Source of the DNA: Chitinophagaceae bacterium
GTDB taxonomy: Bacteria; Bacteroidota; Bacteroidia; Chitinophagales; Chitinophagaceae
Length of the DNA: 64,000 nucleotides
Assembly (NCBI GenBank): GCA_017307755.1
Contig: JAFKGQ010000005.1
Coordinates: 248,001 to 312,000 of the forward strand
Reading direction: 5' to 3'
Part shown: positions 40,533 through 49,638 of the stretch, piece by piece
How the letters are laid out: each line of letters opens with the position of its first letter
Position numbering within the stretch: position 1 is the first letter of the stretch
The notes under the pieces: generated by a model
Told to the model about the DNA's origin: nothing
Database searches by the model: none
Seen by the model: only the letters and a program-made list of their open reading frames with translations
Position numbers and translations under genes: made by a program

Positions 40533-43190
40533 GCCTATTGCCGCCAGGACGGCGATCATCCACCACATATAATGAGGATTGTTTTGAATGATGGGATTTT
40601 TCAGCGGCTCGGGGTTGCCGGCATAGTTCAATGCGGCCCAATAGTAGGGAAGCTTGTGTTGATAGGACACCTGCGGATCATACAGCCAGTTGAGTTTTGA
40701 CTTACGTAGTGCTGATGCGATGTCCTTTTGCTTTTCATCACGGGTCCATTCTTTATAGAAGTCCTGCATGAGCCGTGAAGCTGCGGCGTCGTTGACATTC
40801 CACCATCCTGCAACTACAGCACCGGCTCCTTCGGCTGTGAAAGCCCGGGCCAGGCTTTGTATTCCTTCGCCTGTCACCATTCTTCCGTCCCCTGTCCGGC
40901 AGGCGCTGAGCACTACCAGGGATGGATGTTGCCGGAGATCTTTTAATTCAAACAAATAAAAAGGTTGATCGTATAATTCAATGTGTGGTACCTGTTCCGC
41001 CTCCTTGCCGGAAAAGGCATGGGAGCTGATGTGTACGACGGCGGACGTTTGCAGGGCCTGCCGCAGGGTGGAGGCAGTGGCTTCCCCGTCATTGTACCAT
41101 GATCCTCCGGGGATGACTGCCGCGATGCCTTTTTGTTCGGCGGCGACATTATTCAAGGAAGGCTGTTGCCGGGCGCCGGAGAGGAAGAAGCCGGCAAAAC
41201 CCTGGTCATTACCAGGAGACAACATTTGTTCCTGTAAGGTGCGTATGGACCAGGCATAGGAGATAGAGGCCTGCCGGATGACGAAGAGCCAGTCTGCCGG
41301 GGAGGGTGGGCAGGCGGGCACGGTAACCAGTGCGTCCACGGGCAGGAGGTTCAGGGCTCCGTCCGGCAGCAGGATATATTCTCTTGCTGTTTGTAATGGA
41401 TGGGCGCCGAATAATTGACGATAGATACTATAAGCCTGTCTGTAATATTCTCCGGGTCTATTGATCATATTCCCCGCCCCTTTTTCAAACCACCTGTGAG
41501 TAAAGGCCCGGATGCTGTCCTGCCATCCTTCCTGCATGATGAGCCTGTCTGCAAAACGTATTCCTTTCTGATCCCGTTCTACGATATATAATGCCGTAGG
41601 TCCGGCGAAGAAGCTGCGTATCAGCTGACGGGGGTAGGTGTTTGGTTTGATGGGTATTGTTGAGGCAGCGGGCGTCTTCATTTTTTTACGCAACTGGGAG
41701 AGGTCCCATTCCACCTGTTTTTCGCGGACAGCGATCGCCTGATGAAGGCTGTCCGTTCCGCCCGCTTGCTGCAAGGCCTCCTTTTTATAGTAGATAATGG
41801 CTTTTTCCAACAGACGGATCCTTTCACCCAGGCTGTCGGTAATGCCGGTGGTACGAGCCAGCTGTTGCTGTTGCAACACTTCATCCAGCAAGAGCCTTGC
41901 CTTACTGCCTTCCATAAGATCCAGGATGGCTTGCTGATAGGCGGGCTGACGGGTCTTTTCCCATGCATCCCATGCGGTGCGAATGGCCGTTTCATATCGC
42001 TGGCGGCTGTCCGAAACGGATCGTTCTCTGGATGATCCGCTGATCAGTTCCTGACGGAGGGCATTTTCCGCGGTAAAGCAGAGCTTATAGAGACGAAGGG
42101 CTTTGCTGGTCTGGTCTTGTTCGCCGGCAAGCCCTGCCGCCGTGAATAAAAGGTCTGTGAGCGTATTCTCGGCATAGAGATCGGCGGTCTTTATAGAGTC
42201 GAGTGTCTTACCGGGAATGAGGACGGAAAGACATTGATCCAGCCAATATGCGGCGAGTTTGGGTTGGTGTGTCCTGGCATAGAGACTACCGATGCGTTGA
42301 AAAAGTTTTGCTTTCTGACGTTGGTGAAGGGGGCCATATTCCTTGTACAGCTTTTTTTCGAGGGACAGGGCCTTTTGATAGAACGCCAGCGCTTTGGAGG
42401 GCTCCTGTGTAAAAATATCTCCTGCCTGTTGATAGGCTGTCAGGAGCCAATAGCCGGCTTCGGGGGTGGCTGCGCTTTCGAGTACCTGTATACTTTTTTG
42501 TATACTTTCCCTGGCTGCCGCGGGTTGGTCCAATTGAATGAGCGCGTCGGCTTGTTCGGAGAGCAGGAGGCCGCGGAGGGGGGATGTTTCTTTGGCGACG
42601 GCCAGACCCTGACGGCAGTAATCTAGGGACTCGGAGGCCCTATCCATGTTGCTGGCCGTATTGGCGAGGTTGCTGTATGTGCCGGCCAGTGCTGCCGGGT
42701 CGTTCAAGGTTTTTGCCACTGCCAGCGCTTTATGGTGGATAAACAGCGCTTGTTCATAGTCTCCCAGGCGGGTGTAATTATTGCCCAGGGGTTTTAGGAT
42801 GTTTTCGAGGAGCATGTGCTCGTCTGCCAGGTCGGCATGCTGTTTTGCCCATTGGAAGGCAGTGGTATAGCTGTCGGTGGAACGAACGATGTCACCGCTC
42901 ATCAACAGGGCATATCCTTCATTGACGAGCAGGTCCTGCCAGGCTTGTATCTCTTCTGCCGTGGCAGGCACGCGCCAGGCTTCCTTTACGGCCTGTTGCA
43001 GACAGCTGCTCCTGCTGACGGGGGCCTTCGCCACCCATTGTATCTGCAGATAGATCCATCCTGTGAGATCGTTTTTTTCGCGCAACTGCTTTAGCTGCTG
43101 ATCAAGCGCGGGAGGGGATGGTCTGTAAGAAAGGAGCAACAGACTGCAGAGCAGCAACAGGGCGGTATGTTTACAGCTTAAAACCTGCAT
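40500..43190 (-). CDS. TPR-CHAT protease, membrane anchored
   Basis: An 896-residue protein. It has an N-terminal signal-like segment (ALLLLCSLLLLSY) and TPR-type helical repeats over about residues 60-450 (NNYTRLGDYEQALFIHHKALAVAKTL, SNLANTASNMDRASESLDYCRQGLAVA). A caspase-like CHAT domain follows with His near 724 (VHISSHAFSG) and Cys near 764 (VVLSACRTGDG), then GEGIQSLARAF and VVAGWWNVND. The last 22 residues are one membrane helix ending in RLRR. The signal at one end and the basic tail at the other suggest the CHAT domain lies in the periplasm. The ATG at 43190 is preferred to 43214. It overlaps the upstream gene by 20 bp. Confidence 0.85.
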   Translation of the reverse strand: MQVLSCKHTALLLLCSLLLLSYRPSPPALDQQLKQLREKNDLTGWIYLQIQWVAKAPVSRSSCLQQAVKEAWRVPATAEEIQAWQDLLVNEGYALLMSGDIVRSTDSYTTAFQWAKQHADLADEHMLLENILKPLGNNYTRLGDYEQALFIHHKALAVAKTLNDPAALAGTYSNLANTASNMDRASESLDYCRQGLAVAKETSPLRGLLLSEQADALIQLDQPAAARESIQKSIQVLESAATPEAGYWLLTAYQQAGDIFTQEPSKALAFYQKALSLEKKLYKEYGPLHQRQKAKLFQRIGSLYARTHQPKLAAYWLDQCLSVLIPGKTLDSIKTADLYAENTLTDLLFTAAGLAGEQDQTSKALRLYKLCFTAENALRQELISGSSRERSVSDSRQRYETAIRTAWDAWEKTRQPAYQQAILDLMEGSKARLLLDEVLQQQQLARTTGITDSLGERIRLLEKAIIYYKKEALQQAGGTDSLHQAIAVREKQVEWDLSQLRKKMKTPAASTIPIKPNTYPRQLIRSFFAGPTALYIVERDQKGIRFADRLIMQEGWQDSIRAFTHRWFEKGAGNMINRPGEYYRQAYSIYRQLFGAHPLQTAREYILLPDGALNLLPVDALVTVPACPPSPADWLFVIRQASISYAWSIRTLQEQMLSPGNDQGFAGFFLSGARQQPSLNNVAAEQKGIAAVIPGGSWYNDGEATASTLRQALQTSAVVHISSHAFSGKEAEQVPHIELYDQPFYLFELKDLRQHPSLVVLSACRTGDGRMVTGEGIQSLARAFTAEGAGAVVAGWWNVNDAAASRLMQDFYKEWTRDEKQKDIASALRKSKLNWLYDPQVSYQHKLPYYWAALNYAGNPEPLKNPIIQNNPHYMWWMIAVLAAIGLLFIVLRLRR

Positions 43191-45171
43191 AGAGGAAAAA
43201 GCGATTGGAGACATCTCCTTTCAGCAGACGAAGATAACGCAAACCTATTACCGGGCCCGTTCGTACTCTTCCCACCTGCAGATCGGCAAACGGGGCCGCA
43301 TTCCAGGTGTGCAGCCATTGGGTCTTTGTTTTTTGGATCGTGGCGACGATGCTGTCGGTAATAAGGGGTAGGTTGGGCGTGGCCAGGTACACCTTGTTTT
43401 CCGTTGTCGTCTGCTGAGAAATATTCACCATTACCTGAGCTCCCAGGCCAATGGCTATCCAGTTGTTGAAATTGTATCTAAAGTGTAAGGGGGTTACTTC
43501 GAAACTATTCTTTTTCACCGTGGTCTTTGTCTCTCTTCCGACGATGAGGAATTTTCCAATACCGATGGCTGTATCCTTTTGGTCCCTGATGACCCCGGTG
43601 GTAGCATTGTCCTGTTGTAACAACCCTGCCCAGGCCTCCACCTGGAAATAAGGGCGTGAAGGCGAAAATGGCGCCAGGATATAGCCCAGCTGGAGGGAGC
43701 CGTTGGTAGAGTAATTACCATTGGAGGGGGAGTATACATATCCCGCCATGATGCCCGGGGAAATACCTTTTATGAACCTGGCGGTGCTCCTGTTTGTGAG
43801 GACGGGTTCATTTTTGTCGAATATAATAGCGGCACTGGTGCTGAAAGGGATCTTTTTTGGTTTTTTTCTAAACCGGATCGCGTATTCCACAAAGCCTTTG
43901 GTAGAGTCCTTGTCATTTATCCCTTCCTGTTGCAGGCCCGGCAGGTAAATATTGTTGAACACGAAATAGATGCTATCCGTTGTGTGAACAGTATCGATGC
44001 AGCTCTGTTTGTCATAGGCTGTCGAATCGCACCAGCGGCAGACGGGACTCATGGTCTTCAGTTGTACGGTGCTGCCGTTGAGCTGGCGGGGGATAGCGAT
44101 GCCGATGGATATTTTTTTTGCGGGCCCCCTACCGGTGTTTTGAAAGTGAACAGTGTAGGTCAGTTCTTTTTTCTTTCCCATGAAACGATAGTTTATCCGC
44201 CTGGGTTTTATCTGCATGTAGTTGGGGTCATGGGATGAAACAACGGCCACTTCCAGGCGGTACAACTCGGGAGGGGAGGCGGGGTCATCCGGCACCATCA
44301 TGGCTGTCAGGGCCACGGTGGCATTGGTATCCTGGATCATGGTGGGCAGGGTGTTCAGGTCCATGAATACGAATTTCTCTTCTCCCTGGCGGACGGCGGG
44401 GAAGTGCAGCACCGTATGTTCGGTGTATTCCCTTTGCAGGGCTTGCAACATGGATTGTGTTTCACCGGCGAAGTTGGGGTTTACTTCGTAGGTTATCTCG
44501 GGGCCGGAAGGCTGGTATGCGGTGTTGAGGCGGCTGGGGTGACGGCGGTCTGCCAGGTAGCTATCACTGGTCTTTTCAAGATGGGCCATCAGGGTATTGA
44601 GGTTGGAGCTGTCTTCCCTGTTGTAATATCTTTTTTCTGCCAGGTCGAATCCTTTTTGTCCGAACTGCCGCTCGTTGTAGAAAAGGACGATGGTGCCTGC
44701 GAGGGTATCTTGCTGCTGGCTGCGATAGCCTACGATGGCCACAAAGTCTTCTCCGGGTCTTGGGTTACGATTGATCTTCATCTCGATGTTGCCGGAGCCG
44801 TGAAAGAAGTGGGAGGCCCATACGTTGCTGCCTGTCTTCTTTTTTATTTTCACCGGATGTGGGCGTGTCGGCGGCGCCTTGCCATCATCATAGTTATTGG
44901 TGGCATATAGCCGTACCTGGTAGGTGCCGGTGTCCCGGTAGGCGTAGAGAGGGGCTTGATCAAAGCTAAAACGGCCGTCGCCCAGCTCCCAGAAATAGGT
45001 GTAGAAGGCGGCGGGGGCGCCGGCAATCTGTCGCAAGGGGCGCAACCGGGCGGAAAAATGCACGCTGTCGCCTGTCTCTTCCACCCGGATCTCCGGCGGG
45101 ATGGAGTCCTGGGCTGCGGCGGCGATGGCGAGCGTCAGCAGGAACAGTAAGGCAAATACGGGTTTCAGCAT
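43171..45171 (-). CDS. Secreted PKD-domain protein with C-terminal outer-membrane barrel-like region
   Basis: A 666-residue protein with a signal peptide (FALLFLLTLAIAAAAQ). A PKD domain covers about residues 30-105 (FWELGDGRFSFDQAPLYAYRDTGTYQVRLYATN). A middle region (LTYTVHFQNTGRGPAKKISIGIAIP) resembles DUF11-type repeats. From about residue 470 amphipathic strands suggest a small barrel (LQLGYILAPFSPSRPYFQVEAWAGLL), ending in FFLYAGFKL. It overlaps the CHAT gene and probably shares its transcript. The role is unknown; it could be the outer-membrane partner of the CHAT protein, which is inference. Confidence 0.72.
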   Translation of the reverse strand: MLKPVFALLFLLTLAIAAAAQDSIPPEIRVEETGDSVHFSARLRPLRQIAGAPAAFYTYFWELGDGRFSFDQAPLYAYRDTGTYQVRLYATNNYDDGKAPPTRPHPVKIKKKTGSNVWASHFFHGSGNIEMKINRNPRPGEDFVAIVGYRSQQQDTLAGTIVLFYNERQFGQKGFDLAEKRYYNREDSSNLNTLMAHLEKTSDSYLADRRHPSRLNTAYQPSGPEITYEVNPNFAGETQSMLQALQREYTEHTVLHFPAVRQGEEKFVFMDLNTLPTMIQDTNATVALTAMMVPDDPASPPELYRLEVAVVSSHDPNYMQIKPRRINYRFMGKKKELTYTVHFQNTGRGPAKKISIGIAIPRQLNGSTVQLKTMSPVCRWCDSTAYDKQSCIDTVHTTDSIYFVFNNIYLPGLQQEGINDKDSTKGFVEYAIRFRKKPKKIPFSTSAAIIFDKNEPVLTNRSTARFIKGISPGIMAGYVYSPSNGNYSTNGSLQLGYILAPFSPSRPYFQVEAWAGLLQQDNATTGVIRDQKDTAIGIGKFLIVGRETKTTVKKNSFEVTPLHFRYNFNNWIAIGLGAQVMVNISQQTTTENKVYLATPNLPLITDSIVATIQKTKTQWLHTWNAAPFADLQVGRVRTGPVIGLRYLRLLKGDVSNRFFLYAGFKL

Positions 45172-45201
45172 GACAATAAATATAAATATGTTAACGGAAA
45201 T

Positions 45202-45226
45202 AGAGCCTGTACATTGTACAGGCTCT
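45202..45226 (-). terminator. Strong hairpin after the lipoprotein gene
   Basis: AGAGCCTGTACA (45202-45213) is the exact reverse complement of TGTACAGGCTCT (45215-45226), giving an 11-12-bp stem in the reverse-strand transcript followed by ATTT. It lies between the lipoprotein gene and the PKD gene, so it may reduce read-through from the former. Confidence 0.65.
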
Positions 45227-45248
45227 GGATAAGTGCTGGTTGGTATGG

Positions 45249-46325
45249 TTATTTACTGTTCATGGACAAGATCATACTTACCATGGTACTTTCCGATACT
45301 TCCTGCGGGTCGAAAGTAAAGGTCGCATAGTTGTTGCTGCCGGTGGGGGAAGGGATCGTTACGTCCTTCATGTCTGCATAGAACTTCCCGTTGATGGTGC
45401 TCATGGCCAGGAAGGTGCCTTGCAGACCGATGGGCATGGAGTTCTGGTAGCTGTAGAAGCCCTGGTAGCCTACGGGAGCGTTGAGGATGACGTCGTACAA
45501 TTTGATCAGTGTATTCTGGCCATGGGGCTTGAAGTAAAGGATGGTAGGCTGATCTCCCATATAATCCTGTTGCGTAGCGGTATTATAGTGACTGGCGAAA
45601 TAGCCTAATACGGTGGTCTTGGGACCCGAATTGCTGAGGATAGCGTCGCAATTCCTCCATTTGACCAGGCTGTCGATGGTGAAGTTCAGCGTTCCGTTGG
45701 AGCCGTTGAAGAAGGCATAGCCATTGGTGTTCAACTGATCCCACAACACGCCGCTGCGTACAGGGGTGTGTATCGAAATAGAGACAGCTACGTTCAGGTA
45801 GTCGTATCCGTTAAGAGTGGTGGTGACGGTGGAATCACCGCTCCACATAGGGATTTCCTGACCGTTGGGTTTGGCTCTGACGGCGACCTTAATGCCACTG
45901 TCTTTTTTTAATTGCAGGTCCTGGCTGCCCTGGACGGCCTTGATAAAGAATTCGCCGTAGGATACCAGCATCTTACCATCGCGGGTAAAGGTGGGTTTAT
46001 CGCTCAGGATCATGTCGGCAGCGGAGTTGATCTCTTTGACGCTGACGGTAACGGAGCCTGTTACGGATGCTCCCGTCTTTGTCTGGAAGGCGCCCGCGGG
46101 GATCGTATAAGTGGTACCCAACGAAGATGTAAGGACGGCGCCGGCAGCGGCGTCTACCGTAAAGTCTTCGAACGCGGGACCATGTTCTTTTCTGAATGCA
46201 GCCATGGCCTGTCCGTCAGCATTGTTATTCTGCTGCGGGGCGGGGGTGTCGCTCTTTTTACAGGCGACGACGCTGATGGCTGCGGCCGTGATAAATGCCA
46301 GGGATTGTAGGGTTGACTTGTTCAT
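45249..46325 (-). CDS. Hypothetical lipoprotein of the CHAT locus
   Basis: A 358-residue protein with a lipobox (AAISVVAC, Cys22) followed by KKSDTPAPQQNNN, a usual Bacteroidota export pattern. The mature part is beta-rich: GTTYTIPAGAFQTKTGASVTGSVTVSVKEIN, repeated strand pairs and no catalytic motif that I recognise. The GAF-QTKTG-xVTGxVTVxVKEI segment occurs widely in Bacteroidota surface lipoproteins. It is the first gene of the reverse-strand trio with the PKD and CHAT genes, though the hairpin at 45202-45226 may separate it. It is divergent from the right-hand sigma gene. Confidence 0.78.
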   Translation of the reverse strand: MNKSTLQSLAFITAAAISVVACKKSDTPAPQQNNNADGQAMAAFRKEHGPAFEDFTVDAAAGAVLTSSLGTTYTIPAGAFQTKTGASVTGSVTVSVKEINSAADMILSDKPTFTRDGKMLVSYGEFFIKAVQGSQDLQLKKDSGIKVAVRAKPNGQEIPMWSGDSTVTTTLNGYDYLNVAVSISIHTPVRSGVLWDQLNTNGYAFFNGSNGTLNFTIDSLVKWRNCDAILSNSGPKTTVLGYFASHYNTATQQDYMGDQPTILYFKPHGQNTLIKLYDVILNAPVGYQGFYSYQNSMPIGLQGTFLAMSTINGKFYADMKDVTIPSPTGSNNYATFTFDPQEVSESTMVSMILSMNSK

Positions 46326-46416
46326 ATCAGATGTTTTGTTTGAGGTATATCAGCGGGATCCTGCTTTTGTTACCCTCTTTTTTGCATTTTTTTTCGATAT
46401 TCGCCAAAAACCGCCG

Positions 46417-46983
46417 ATGGCCATCCATTCTGATCAGCGTTACCTGGAAGGCTTGTTAAATAATGATAATCAAATAATTGGAGAAATTTATCGTCTCTTT
46501 TCCCCCTCTGTCAAAAGTTGGATCGTTCAAAACAGCGGAACTGAGGACGATGCCGCGGATGTTTTCCAGGAATCGTTGATAGACGTTTATAACCAGGCAA
46601 AATACAAGGGATTGCAACTGACCTGTCCTTTTGGACCCTTCTTATTATTAGTGTGCCGCCGGAAATGGCTGAATGAAATAAAGAAAAAGGGGCTCAGGCC
46701 GGTAACAAAATCCTCCGATGATTTATCTGATCATGGAGAGGATGTATTTGCGGCTGCCGAGCGGGTAGGGATAGAGGAAGATAAGGCCCGGCTTTTTTTT
46801 CAGCAGTTCGAGCGGCTGGGAGAGAAGTGTAAGGAAATACTCCGAATGAGTCTGACGGGGGAAAGACAAGAAAAGATCGCCGACGCGCTGGGGGTCAGCT
46901 ATGGCTATCTGCGTAAGAAGAAGTCGGAGTGTATGGCGACGTTGATGACGTATGTGCAGGAACATACGTGGCAGGTGCGCTGA
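46417..46983 (+). CDS. ECF-like sigma factor (right pair of CHAT locus)
   Basis: A 188-residue sigma-70 protein. Region 2 is NDNQIIGEIYRLFSPSVKSWIVQ and DAADVFQESLIDVYNQAKY, with FLLLVCRRKWLNEIKK for the melting helix. Region 4 is EILRMSLTGERQEKIADALGVSYGYLRKKKSECMATL. It starts at the ATG at 46417, since the frame further upstream has no sigma features. The next gene (30 bp on) encodes a membrane-spanning TPR protein that is probably its anti-sigma partner. Confidence 0.88.
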   Translation: MAIHSDQRYLEGLLNNDNQIIGEIYRLFSPSVKSWIVQNSGTEDDAADVFQESLIDVYNQAKYKGLQLTCPFGPFLLLVCRRKWLNEIKKKGLRPVTKSSDDLSDHGEDVFAAAERVGIEEDKARLFFQQFERLGEKCKEILRMSLTGERQEKIADALGVSYGYLRKKKSECMATLMTYVQEHTWQVR

Positions 46984-47013
46984 GTTTTACAATGAAAATA
47001 AAATTATCTTATC

Positions 47014-47826
47014 ATGGCCACCTATACCAACGAGGATGTCATCCGGTATGTAGAGGATGAGCTGTCTTCGGAAGAAAAGCAAAAGATGGAGGAGGACATA
47101 CGGACCGACGCTTCTCTGGCTGCCCGGGTTGAGCTTTGCCGGCAATTAAAGGAGATGATGGGGCCGCGGCTGACCGGTGCTCCTGCGGAAGAGTCCCTTC
47201 GTCAAACGCTGGGGGGGATGCGGGGGAGATTTTTTGGCGGGGCTGCCGGTGGCGGCGCTTTTGGGGGAGGTGTGGATGCGGGGGGGCTATCCGAAGAAGG
47301 GGGTATAGGAAAGGGTAAAGTAATGAAGATGAAGGTCCGGGTAGATGTTTTCCGTAAATATGTAATGGGTATAGCTGCCGCGGCTGCCGTTCTTTTTGCC
47401 GTACTGATGCTGTGGCCTTCCGATTATCTAAACACCTATGGGAGGACGCAAATGGTAGGAGTAACCGAGCGTGGAGAAAGCAATGATTCTCTGATGGAGC
47501 AGGCGGCTGAATATTTCAACGGAGGAAAGTTTGATAAAGCATTGCCGTTATTGGACAAGGCTTATGGGAAAGACAGCACCAATCAAACGGCGTTGTTCTA
47601 CAGGGGGGTGGCGAGATTACATACGGGTGCGGCGGATGAGGGCCGGCAGGATTTGCAGCGAGTGTATGCCGGCGGGAGTCTTTTTCAATACGAGGCGGCT
47701 TTTTTTATAGCGTTGAGCTATGTGCAGAAGGGGGATAAGGCTGCTGCCAGATCGTGGCTGGACAAGATCCCTGCTGGTGCGCCGGGGTTTGATAAAGCTA
47801 AAGAATTGAGTAAGAAGATAGAATAA
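47014..47826 (+). CDS. Membrane TPR protein, probable anti-sigma factor (right pair of CHAT locus)
   Basis: A 270-residue protein. Residues 1-55 form a small helical domain (TNEDVIRYVEDELSSEEKQKMEEDI) like anti-sigma N-termini of Bacteroidota. A Gly-rich linker (residues 68-98) precedes one membrane helix at about 117-135 (GIAAAAAVLFAVLMLW). The periplasmic part has TPR-like repeats (EQAAEYFNGGKFDKALPLLDKAYG, TALFYRGVARLHTGAADEGRQDL). This layout suggests a sensor that ties protein-protein contact outside the membrane to sigma release, which is inference. Confidence 0.75.
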   Translation: MATYTNEDVIRYVEDELSSEEKQKMEEDIRTDASLAARVELCRQLKEMMGPRLTGAPAEESLRQTLGGMRGRFFGGAAGGGAFGGGVDAGGLSEEGGIGKGKVMKMKVRVDVFRKYVMGIAAAAAVLFAVLMLWPSDYLNTYGRTQMVGVTERGESNDSLMEQAAEYFNGGKFDKALPLLDKAYGKDSTNQTALFYRGVARLHTGAADEGRQDLQRVYAGGSLFQYEAAFFIALSYVQKGDKAAARSWLDKIPAGAPGFDKAKELSKKIE

Positions 47827-47841
47827 GTTATATTTGTTGTA

Positions 47842-49125
47842 ATGGAAAGATTACAGGTCAGAAATTTTGGTCCTATTGAATCCATCGATATCGAGATAAA
47901 GGATATCAATATCTTTATTGGGAAGACTTCGAGCGGGAAGAGTACAGTGGCGAAGCTGATCTCGATTTTTAAGAGTGTTGAGTTTGCTCAATTTGAGGAT
48001 ATAAGATTTTTTAAGAAAAAGCTGGCAGACTTTAATATAGAGTTTGAAATAAAGGATTCGACGGTTATAAATTATTCAAATGACACAATTTCGGTCGAGT
48101 TAATTAATCATCAATTTAAAAGTGACCACACATTCAGGGAAGTTCTTTTAAGATTAGATCATGTATTTTCTTCTTATCAGTATGGCTTCGAGCAGAGATG
48201 GGATGCGGTGGGGCTTTTATTGGATTCCCCTATACCAGAGGTTACAGCAGTAAAAAATGGGAAAGAAAATCAAAGTCTTCAACGTATTAATAAGAAAATA
48301 AAAGAGATTGGTGAATTGCGCACAGGATTTGGTAAAGGAGAATTAACTGATTTTGATTCATTGTCGAAGAAATATTTCAGCTTGTTGAAAGATTTGGTAA
48401 GAGAATCTAATGTTTATAATTCGCTATATGTCCCTGCCGAACGGATATTGTTATCGATGATAGCCGAATCTCTTTTTGGACTGCTTAGGAATGAAGTTTC
48501 TATTGCAAGATCTATTAAAGATTTCGGTGCAAAATTTGAAAAAGCCAGAAGTGAAATAAAAAAGACCGCTATTGACTTTTTAGGGATCGAGTTTGAATAT
48601 GATGATAACGTCAACTTTATAAAACTTTCTAATAATACACGCATTCGTTTGGAACATACTTCAAGTGGATATCAATCCGTCACCCCATTGTTTCTTGTGC
48701 TTGAATATTTTCTGAATAGAAAAGAATTATTTAAAAACTGTATAGTTATAGAAGAGCCAGAATCTAACTTGTATCCCACCGCACAGAAAGATTTGATCGA
48801 GTATATTATATCTGGCAAATTAATATCAGAAGACAAATTATTTATTACCACACATAGCCCTTATGTCCTTACAACTATCGACAACCTGATCCAGGCGTAT
48901 AATGTTGCTGTACGAGAGGGTAAATCACCGGAAGAAGTAGAAAAGATCGTTCCTCGTAAATTTTGGATCGATTTTGATAAAGTTACGTGCTATTATTTCG
49001 AAAATGGATCTTGCCGCAGTACGATGGATAGAGAAACGATGACCATCGGTACTTCGAATATAGATGACGTTTCAATTCAATTGGGAAAAACATTTGACGA
49101 ATTAATATCTTTGAAGTACAACTAA
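47842..49125 (+). CDS. ABC/AAA-type ATPase of an AT-rich two-gene cassette
   Basis: A 427-residue cytoplasmic ATPase of the RecF/OLD-like AAA_15/AAA_21 type. Walker A is GKTSSGKST (Gly27-Lys33), the ABC signature is HTSSGYQSV, Walker B is CIVIEEPESNLYP (Glu304/Glu305) and the switch histidine is in ITTHSPYV (His338). The middle region (about 45-240) is helical. No C-terminal TOPRIM nuclease domain is present, so it is not a full OLD protein. Base composition and codon use are much more AT-rich than in flanking genes, a sign of transfer. It lies 6 bp before the companion gene. Confidence 0.85.
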   Translation: MERLQVRNFGPIESIDIEIKDINIFIGKTSSGKSTVAKLISIFKSVEFAQFEDIRFFKKKLADFNIEFEIKDSTVINYSNDTISVELINHQFKSDHTFREVLLRLDHVFSSYQYGFEQRWDAVGLLLDSPIPEVTAVKNGKENQSLQRINKKIKEIGELRTGFGKGELTDFDSLSKKYFSLLKDLVRESNVYNSLYVPAERILLSMIAESLFGLLRNEVSIARSIKDFGAKFEKARSEIKKTAIDFLGIEFEYDDNVNFIKLSNNTRIRLEHTSSGYQSVTPLFLVLEYFLNRKELFKNCIVIEEPESNLYPTAQKDLIEYIISGKLISEDKLFITTHSPYVLTTIDNLIQAYNVAVREGKSPEEVEKIVPRKFWIDFDKVTCYYFENGSCRSTMDRETMTIGTSNIDDVSIQLGKTFDELISLKYN

Positions 49126-49131
49126 TTTAAG

Positions 49132-49578
49132 ATGTGCTGCAAGGAATTAAGGGATAGACTTGGAGGAAAAAACGACTGCTATGCTATTTCTACTGTTGCC
49201 AGTGAGAAAGGACGGCAGTTCAGATTGAATTTGACTGCAGGTAAGACAGTCTGTAAGGTTAAGATTGACGCTTGTCTGATCGATGATCCCAAGATTGCAA
49301 AATGTGATTATTTGATTAAGGTCCGTCCGGACGATAAGTATTTCTTGGTAGAACTGAAAGAGACAGACGTGGAGCATGCTGTAGAACAAATTGTAAAGAC
49401 GTTTTACACTGTCAACCAGTTGATCAAGGCTAGTCCCCAGCATTTTACCGGCCATATCATTTCAAGCGCCATACCTCGTGCTGCAGAGCAGAAATTCAGA
49501 AACCTTAAAGAAAAGACATTGAGAAAGAATAAATTAAATATTGTCAAGCATAGCTTTAAATGTGAATTGTCAATGTGA
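49132..49578 (+). CDS. Small PD-(D/E)xK nuclease-like partner of the ATPase
   Basis: A 148-residue protein without signal or membrane segments. CDYLIKVRPDDKYFLVELKET fits the PD-(D/E)xK nuclease core, with Asp59 and Glu74-x-Lys76 spaced as in restriction-like folds, followed by a helix (EHAVEQIVKTFYTVNQL). Six cysteines occur (CC at 2-3, then 16, 41, 48, 58), unusual for a cytoplasmic protein of this size, plus one near the C-terminus. Spacing of 6 bp from the ATPase indicates an operon. I recognise no named family. Nuclease activity is inference from the fold-like motif. Confidence 0.75.
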   Translation: MCCKELRDRLGGKNDCYAISTVASEKGRQFRLNLTAGKTVCKVKIDACLIDDPKIAKCDYLIKVRPDDKYFLVELKETDVEHAVEQIVKTFYTVNQLIKASPQHFTGHIISSAIPRAAEQKFRNLKEKTLRKNKLNIVKHSFKCELSM

Positions 49579-49638
49579 ATGCGGATTGGGGTTGAATAAT
49601 TGAATAATATTTAATTTATTCCGATTTGAAAATAAAAT

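Noticed and set aside
47842..49578. Known defence systems Gabija, PARIS or Septu
   Set aside because: There is no TOPRIM domain in the ATPase, no UvrD-type helicase, no DUF4435-like TOPRIM partner and no HNH motif in the small protein.
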